From the NCBI GenBank assembly GCA_041690535.1, contig JAWLHA010000003.1, forward strand, positions 72,631 to 136,630: a stretch of DNA of 64,000 bases. The letters run 5' to 3'. Of this stretch, positions 59,516-64,000 are shown piece by piece (the stretch's first letter is position 1; the number at the start of each line of letters is the position of its first letter). Source of the stretch: JAWLHA01 sp041690535 (GTDB lineage: Bacteria; Pseudomonadota; Gammaproteobacteria; Thiohalomonadales; Thiohalomonadaceae). A program made the position numbers and the translations under genes. Under the pieces are notes generated by a model. That model did no database searches. It was not told where the DNA came from and was given only the letters and a program-made list of their open reading frames with translations.

Positions 59516-60667
59516 ATGAGCGAATACTTGCCCGGTCTGGAGGGCGTCCCGGCCACCCGCTCGAATATTTCCTTTATCGACGGAGACAAGGGCGTCCTGC
59601 TGTATCGGGGCTATCCCATCGAGCAGCTCGCGCTGAACAGCAGTTTCGAAGAGACTGCGCTGCTGTTGCTGGATGGCGAGCTGCCGACCGGGGAGGAGTT
59701 GAAGCTCTTCGATGATCAGCTGCGCCGCAACCGGCGGGTGATGTACAACATCCGAGAGATGATGAAGCACCTGCCGCCGACCGGCCATCCCATGGAGATG
59801 CTGCAGTCGGCCGTGGCGAGCCTCGGGATGTTCTATCCCGGTAATGAGTGCCTGACCAGCCCGGACCTGTGTGAAGGGCTGGATTACGTGCACGATATGA
59901 CTGTCAAAATCCTCGCCCGCATGCCGGTGCTGTTGTGCATGTGGGAGCACCTGCGGAACGGTTATGACCCCATCGAGCCGAGGCGTGATTTCTCCTTCGC
60001 GGAAAACTTCCTCTACATGCTCAGCGGCGAAGAGCCGAATCCGGTGCACGCGAAGGTGATGGACACCTGTTTGGTGCTGCACGCCGAGCACACCATCAAC
60101 GCTTCCACTTTTGCCGCGCTCGTCTCCGGTTCGACCCTGGCGAGCCCCTATGGCGTGATCGCCTCTGCCATTGGTACGCTCTCCGGCCCGCTTCACGGCG
60201 GTGCCAACGAGAAGGTGGTCAGAATGCTCGAGGAGATCGGGCGCCCGACCGAGGTGAAGTCTTGGCTGGAAGACCGCTTGGCCCGCAAGGAAAAGGTCTG
60301 GGGCTTCGGCCACCGCGAATACAAGGTGAAAGACCCGCGAGCGACCATTCTTCAGGGACTGGTGGAGAAGTTGGCGGCCAAGTCCAATTCCAGTCGGCTG
60401 TTCGAGACCGCACTGGCCTTGGAGGAGGTCGCCGCCGAATACCTGGGTGAGAAAGGGGTCTATCCCAATGTGGACTTCTACTCTGGCATTCTCTATTCCG
60501 AGATGGGCATTCCCACCGATCAGTTCACGTCTGTCTTCGCTGTCTCGCGCACGGCAGGGTGGCTGGCACATTGGCGTGAGCAGCTCAACGACAATCGCAT
60601 CTTCCGCCCGACACAGGTCTATACCGGCGAGCCAGAGCGGGAGTATATCCACATAGAACGGCGTTGA
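59516..60667 (+). CDS. gltA: Citrate synthase (short form)
   Basis: 383-aa citrate synthase. Active-site histidines in GPLHGGANEKV and GFGHREYKVKDPRA and the catalytic aspartate in YPNVDFYSGILY are present. It lacks the roughly 40-residue N-terminal domain of the E. coli enzyme and resembles the smaller dimeric class, so NADH inhibition is not expected. An AGAG site lies upstream. It may feed a branched or incomplete TCA cycle in an autotroph. Confidence 0.93.
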   Translation: MSEYLPGLEGVPATRSNISFIDGDKGVLLYRGYPIEQLALNSSFEETALLLLDGELPTGEELKLFDDQLRRNRRVMYNIREMMKHLPPTGHPMEMLQSAVASLGMFYPGNECLTSPDLCEGLDYVHDMTVKILARMPVLLCMWEHLRNGYDPIEPRRDFSFAENFLYMLSGEEPNPVHAKVMDTCLVLHAEHTINASTFAALVSGSTLASPYGVIASAIGTLSGPLHGGANEKVVRMLEEIGRPTEVKSWLEDRLARKEKVWGFGHREYKVKDPRATILQGLVEKLAAKSNSSRLFETALALEEVAAEYLGEKGVYPNVDFYSGILYSEMGIPTDQFTSVFAVSRTAGWLAHWREQLNDNRIFRPTQVYTGEPEREYIHIERR

Positions 60668-60982
60668 TGCGCTGTGGCGCTGATCGTCGCCTCGCAATTC
60701 AACCACCCCGAAATTCGGTACTGGGCCGCCGTATAGGTCCGCCTTCGGGCGGACAACACCGGGACCGTGCGCTGAAGGCGGGAATGCCCTGAATCCGCAT
60801 CGCCCGATGGCTCCAAGCAAAGGGAGTTGCTTGCACAACTCCGGTCGCGCGGCGGAGGGAGGAGTGCGAGGAGGCGCAGGCCTGGCGGGCGGTCATCAGA
60901 GTGCAGCTAGCCAGCCCGGATTATCCTACTGCATGGGAGACAATGCCCCCATAAACCCTCGCTCCCGGGATACGGCTGGGCC
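60668..60982. other. Gene-free spacer with REP-like unit and a hairpin
   Basis: Between gltA and the convergent M23 peptidase. ATAGGTCCGCCTTCGGGCGGAC (from 60733) and GCGCTGAAGGCGGG (60769-60782) are REP-like. GGAGTTG (60823-60829) and CAACTCC (60836-60842) form a terminator-like hairpin without a U-run. No credible coding sequence was seen. Confidence 0.6.
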
Positions 60983-62380
60983 TCACTCCTGCAGGGCGAG
61001 TTGGGTGCGCTTGTGCACCTCAATCTGGGCCAAAAGCGGGGCTGTTTGTTCTTGGAACGCGGCGCGGAGCTTCTCCGGTATGGGCTCGGAATTGGGTAGT
61101 TTGACGGTCAAGGGGTTGCGATGGACCCCGTCCACCAGGAACTCGTAATGCAGGTGAGGTCCTGTGGCCAAACCGGTCTTCCCCACATACCCAATGATTT
61201 CCCCCTGTCGCACCCGGGTTCCGGTGCCAACGCCGGTGCGAAACTTGGAAAGGTGGCCATACAGGGTCGAGTAGCGCTCCCCATGTTGGATCACGACAGT
61301 GTTCCCGTAACCGCCCTTCCAACCGCGATACACCACCTTGCCATCCCCGGCAGCCTTGATGGGAGTCCCAATGGCTGCGGCATAATCCACGCCCCGATGA
61401 GGACGCTTCACGCCGAGTACCGGATGATAGCGCTCGGGCTGGAAATGGGAGCTGATGCGGCGGAAGTCCACCGGTGAGCGCAGGAAAGCCTTGCGCATGG
61501 AGTGTCCCTCGGGCGTGTAGTAGCTAACCCGCCCTTCGCCATCGGCGAACCGCACCGCGCGGTACATCCGGCCCTGATTCATGAACTCCGCGGCCAATAT
61601 CGCTCCGTCCCGAAGCAACTCCCCTTCCAAAAACTCCTGTTCGAATATGACGTTGAAGGTATCGCCTTTGCGGATGTCCAGCGCAAAATCGATGTCCCAG
61701 CCGAAAATACCGGCCAGTTCCATGATGAGGTTGTCCGACAGGCCAACCCGCCGTCCGGCGAGGTAGAGCGAATCCTCGATGACACCCGCGGTGTACGCGG
61801 TTCGTTTCTCCACCGGGTGCGAGACGATCGTGCTGGCAAAGCGGTCACCGGCCCGCGCGACCTTCAGGGTCCGGGTCCGATCGATGTCGTAGTGCAGGGA
61901 CTGCAACTGACCCTGATCGATCCCGAACCGAAGGAGTTGCCCTGGAAGAATACGCTGCAGCCCCTTGGCTTCAGCGCCGGCCTGCATGACGGAGTTCAAC
62001 TCCCTTGGAGAGAGGCCGAGGCGCCCGAAAATGAGGGACAGACTGTCCCCCGATTGGATTGTCACCTCTTGCCACCGAACCTCGGTTGCGGCTTGCGCTT
62101 CCTTGGACTCGCTTGTGAGGCCGGCATCTTCGCCGTCCGGCAGTGAAAGCGGCATCGTCAGGCTGACCATGTCGGTCATGTCCAAAGGCGAGTCGATCTG
62201 ACGAGAGGCGGAGGCATCGTGGGGGGCACCGATCAGGGCGGCCAACCCGAGCATCCCGGAGATGGCGAGCACCAGTGCGTGCACGTGTCGGCGACGAAAT
62301 AACGGTTTTTTCGTGCGCCGTCCGATAGATTTTAGATCGTGGTCGAGCAAGCTGTCGTAATTCACGGAAAACACTCGCAA
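60983..62380 (-). CDS. M23-family peptidoglycan endopeptidase with LysM-like domain
   Basis: 465-aa cell-wall hydrolase. The N-terminal anchor (ALVLAISGMLGLAALIG, about 35-52) is followed by an OapA/LysM-like segment (QSGDSLSLIFGRLGLS) and a C-terminal M23 domain. Zinc motifs are visible as HRGVDYAA (H-x3-D), HGERYSTLYGHL and GPHLHYEF (H-x-H). It cuts peptide cross-links during cell-wall growth. It diverges from tyrS, the same arrangement as in Pseudomonas. Confidence 0.93.
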   Translation of the reverse strand: MRVFSVNYDSLLDHDLKSIGRRTKKPLFRRRHVHALVLAISGMLGLAALIGAPHDASASRQIDSPLDMTDMVSLTMPLSLPDGEDAGLTSESKEAQAATEVRWQEVTIQSGDSLSLIFGRLGLSPRELNSVMQAGAEAKGLQRILPGQLLRFGIDQGQLQSLHYDIDRTRTLKVARAGDRFASTIVSHPVEKRTAYTAGVIEDSLYLAGRRVGLSDNLIMELAGIFGWDIDFALDIRKGDTFNVIFEQEFLEGELLRDGAILAAEFMNQGRMYRAVRFADGEGRVSYYTPEGHSMRKAFLRSPVDFRRISSHFQPERYHPVLGVKRPHRGVDYAAAIGTPIKAAGDGKVVYRGWKGGYGNTVVIQHGERYSTLYGHLSKFRTGVGTGTRVRQGEIIGYVGKTGLATGPHLHYEFLVDGVHRNPLTVKLPNSEPIPEKLRAAFQEQTAPLLAQIEVHKRTQLALQE

Positions 62381-62507
62381 TTTTGTTTACCATACCCCGG
62401 CCTGCGCGGCAGGTCAATTGCAAAGGCCGGCGAGCGTGCGTTCGTGATACCCTACTGCGCCCACACGGGGACTATTGTGATTGGGTCGAACTTTCGGGAA
62501 TACGGGA

Positions 62508-63698
62508 ATGACGAAGGTGGAAGAAGCTCTCGAATTGATCAAACGTGGTGCCGAGGAGATCCTCATTGAGGCCGAGCTGGTTGAGAAGCTCAAAGAGGGG
62601 CGCCCCCTCCGCATCAAGGCTGGTTTCGACCCGACTGCCCCGGATCTTCATCTCGGGCACACCGTGCTCATCAACAAGTTGCGTCAGTTTCAGGACCTGG
62701 GGCATGAAGTGATGTTCCTGATCGGGGACTTCACGGCAATGATCGGTGACCCCACCGGAAAGAGCGCCACGCGCCCCCCCTTATCAAGGGACCAGGTCAT
62801 CGAGAACGCGCAAACCTACGAGCATCAGATCTACAAGATCCTGGACCCCGACAAGACTCTGGTGATGTTCAACTCCAGCTGGATGACCGGGATGTCTGCA
62901 GTAGACATGATCCAGCTCGCATCGCGTCACACAGTCGCCCGCATGCTGGAGCGCGACGATTTCCACAAGCGGTACAGCTCCGGTCAGCCCATTGCCATTC
63001 ATGAATTCCTGTATCCTCTCATTCAGGGCTACGATTCGGTGGCAATGAAAGCCGACGTGGAACTTGGGGGAACGGACCAGAAATTCAATCTGCTGGTCGG
63101 TCGCCAACTGCAGGAGCAGTTTGGGCAGAAGCCCCAAGTGGTCCTGACCATGCCCATCCTCGAGGGACTGGATGGCGTCCAGAAGATGTCCAAATCCTTG
63201 GGCAACTACATCGGAATTACGGACAGCCCTGATGACATGTTCGGGAAGGTGATGTCTATATCTGACGAACTGATGTGGCGTTACTTCGAACTGCTCAGCT
63301 TCAGCTCCATGAGTGAGGTGCAGGCCTACCGTCGGGCCATCAGCGAGGGAATGAATCCGCGGGACGTGAAGTTTGCACTTGCCGAGGAACTTGTGGCCCG
63401 GTTCCATACTCCTAATAGTGCTAGGGAAGCGAAAGAATCCTTCGTAACCCGGTTTCAAAAAGGGGTTCTGCCAGATGAAATGCCCGAAAAGGAGCTAGGT
63501 CCGGGAGCATTGGCCATCTCTGTTGTTCTCAAGGAAGCGCAGCTCACCGGCAGCACCTCCGAAGCGCGCCGCATGATCCAGCAAGGCGCGGTACGCATTG
63601 ATGGGGAACGGGTGGGGAATGTCGATTTGATGCTGAAGTCCGGTACCTATGTGCTACAGGTGGGCAAGCGTAAGTTCGCCAGAGTCACCATAGGTTGA
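62508..63698 (+). CDS. tyrS: Tyrosyl-tRNA synthetase
   Basis: 396-aa class I synthetase charging tRNA-Tyr. The HIGH-type motif is PDLHLGHTVL, the KMSKS motif is KMSKSLGN, and a C-terminal S4 RNA-binding domain (about 335-396) ends the protein. It is the TyrZ-type length. ATG 62508 is used; the in-frame TTG at 62481 is unlikely. rRNA operon promoters follow directly downstream. Confidence 0.97.
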   Translation: MTKVEEALELIKRGAEEILIEAELVEKLKEGRPLRIKAGFDPTAPDLHLGHTVLINKLRQFQDLGHEVMFLIGDFTAMIGDPTGKSATRPPLSRDQVIENAQTYEHQIYKILDPDKTLVMFNSSWMTGMSAVDMIQLASRHTVARMLERDDFHKRYSSGQPIAIHEFLYPLIQGYDSVAMKADVELGGTDQKFNLLVGRQLQEQFGQKPQVVLTMPILEGLDGVQKMSKSLGNYIGITDSPDDMFGKVMSISDELMWRYFELLSFSSMSEVQAYRRAISEGMNPRDVKFALAEELVARFHTPNSAREAKESFVTRFQKGVLPDEMPEKELGPGALAISVVLKEAQLTGSTSEARRMIQQGAVRIDGERVGNVDLMLKSGTYVLQVGKRKFARVTIG

Positions 63699-63749
63699 TG
63701 AAGTGGAAACAAGTCGACGTTCTTAAGCAATATCAACAGCTTTTATCGG

Positions 63750-63803
63750 CGCAGAAAAAAATTATCAAAAAACGTTGACGCAGAACGTCAGCCGAGTAGA
63801 ATG
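63750..63803 (+). promoter_or_regulatory. rRNA operon promoter P1
   Basis: TTGACG (63776-63781) and TAGAAT (63798-63803) with a 16-bp spacer, preceded by an A/T tract (63756-63773, GAAAAAAATTATCAAAAA) that fits an UP element. A GC-rich discriminator follows. Confidence 0.75.
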
Positions 63804-63872
63804 CGCAGCCTCTCGGGGCGCTACGCCACGCAAGTGAGACGGGCCCCGGAGGGAAGGTTGGAAAAAACGGAC

Positions 63873-63900
63873 TTGACAAAAACTGAGAGGCGCCTATAAT
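63873..63900 (+). promoter_or_regulatory. rRNA operon promoter P2
   Basis: Perfect TTGACA (63873-63878) and TATAAT (63895-63900) with a 16-bp spacer, followed by TCACGCCTC, a GC-rich discriminator typical of stringently controlled stable-RNA promoters. Transcription should begin near 63907. Confidence 0.9.
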
Positions 63901-63906
63901 TCACGC

Positions 63907-64000
63907 CTCTTCGCTGGACGAACTTCAGCGGCGCTCTTTAAAAAGTCGGTTAGGTAATTTGTGTGGGCGCTCCGGAACGGGTTTGGAAGCACAGAACTCG
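63907..64000 (+). ncRNA. 5' leader of a 16S rRNA operon (partial)
   Basis: Downstream of P2 the sequence has a boxA-like GCGCTCTTTAAAAAG (63931-63945) and a boxC-like GTGTGGGCGCT (63961-63971). This is the usual antitermination leader before 16S rRNA. The rRNA itself would begin beyond the window. Confidence 0.8.

Overview
The window reads as a high-GC gammaproteobacterial chromosome from a chemolithoautotroph, most likely a sulfur-oxidising Chromatiales/Ectothiorhodospiraceae-type organism. Three things support this. The left third keeps the Pseudomonas-like order gshB-tonB-yqgE-ruvX-pyrR-pyrB-pyrC' facing away from pilGHIJK-chpA-chpC. A complete form II RuBisCO locus (cbbR, cbbM, cbbQ, cbbO) lies beside Calvin-cycle enzymes. 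tyrS is followed by rRNA-type promoters, as in many gammaproteobacteria. The lineage is an inference from gene content and order only.

Layout. 1-7.6 kb (minus): one compact run gshB > apbE-like lipoprotein > tonB > yqgE > ruvX > pyrR > pyrB > pyrC' (pseudo-dihydroorotase) > pyrK. 7.9-19.4 kb (plus): the Pil-Chp chemosensory operon for type IV pili, with a 2160-residue ChpA kinase and no chpB. 19.4-20.1 kb: diheme cytochrome c. 20.2-24.6 kb (minus): the SAM cycle, metK > SAH riboswitch > ahcY > metF > rsmE. 24.8-25.6 kb: PhnD-like binding protein. 26.3-33.4 kb (plus): tkt, gap, pgk, pyk, fba, separated by unusual stem-loops. 33.8-41.5 kb: cbbR (minus), three tandem paralogous genes of unknown function, then cbbM, cbbQ and cbbO (plus). 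41.8-50.1 kb: an unknown membrane protein, recQ, a LuxR solo, a short GDT1-family transporter, a coiled-coil-like unknown, a DedA-PAP2-LssY-type fusion and a stand-alone cyclic-nucleotide-binding-fold protein. 50.4-56.3 kb (minus): hemL, thiE, thiD, class II aldolase, hemJ, a TlpA-like thioredoxin and a ClC channel. 56.5-60.7 kb (plus): a promoter-hairpin-terminator unit, argC, a coiled-coil protein, bactofilin, erpA and citrate synthase. 61-63.7 kb: an M23 peptidase (minus) diverging from tyrS (plus). The window ends inside the leader of an rRNA operon, with tandem promoters and a boxA-like motif.

Two items stand out. (1) Three tandem paralogs of about 124-137 residues occupy the space between cbbR and cbbM, where they would share the RuBisCO regulatory region. 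I do not recognise the family, and it is the best candidate here for an undescribed carbon-fixation-linked system. (2) A family of roughly 166-bp palindromic mobile elements with no coding capacity occurs as two full copies, four shorter or rearranged copies and two fragments between 24.6 and 59.4 kb. They carry CAGGGTAAACGCATACT terminal inverted repeats, and three copies are flanked by exact 10-11 bp direct repeats, as expected for a MITE.
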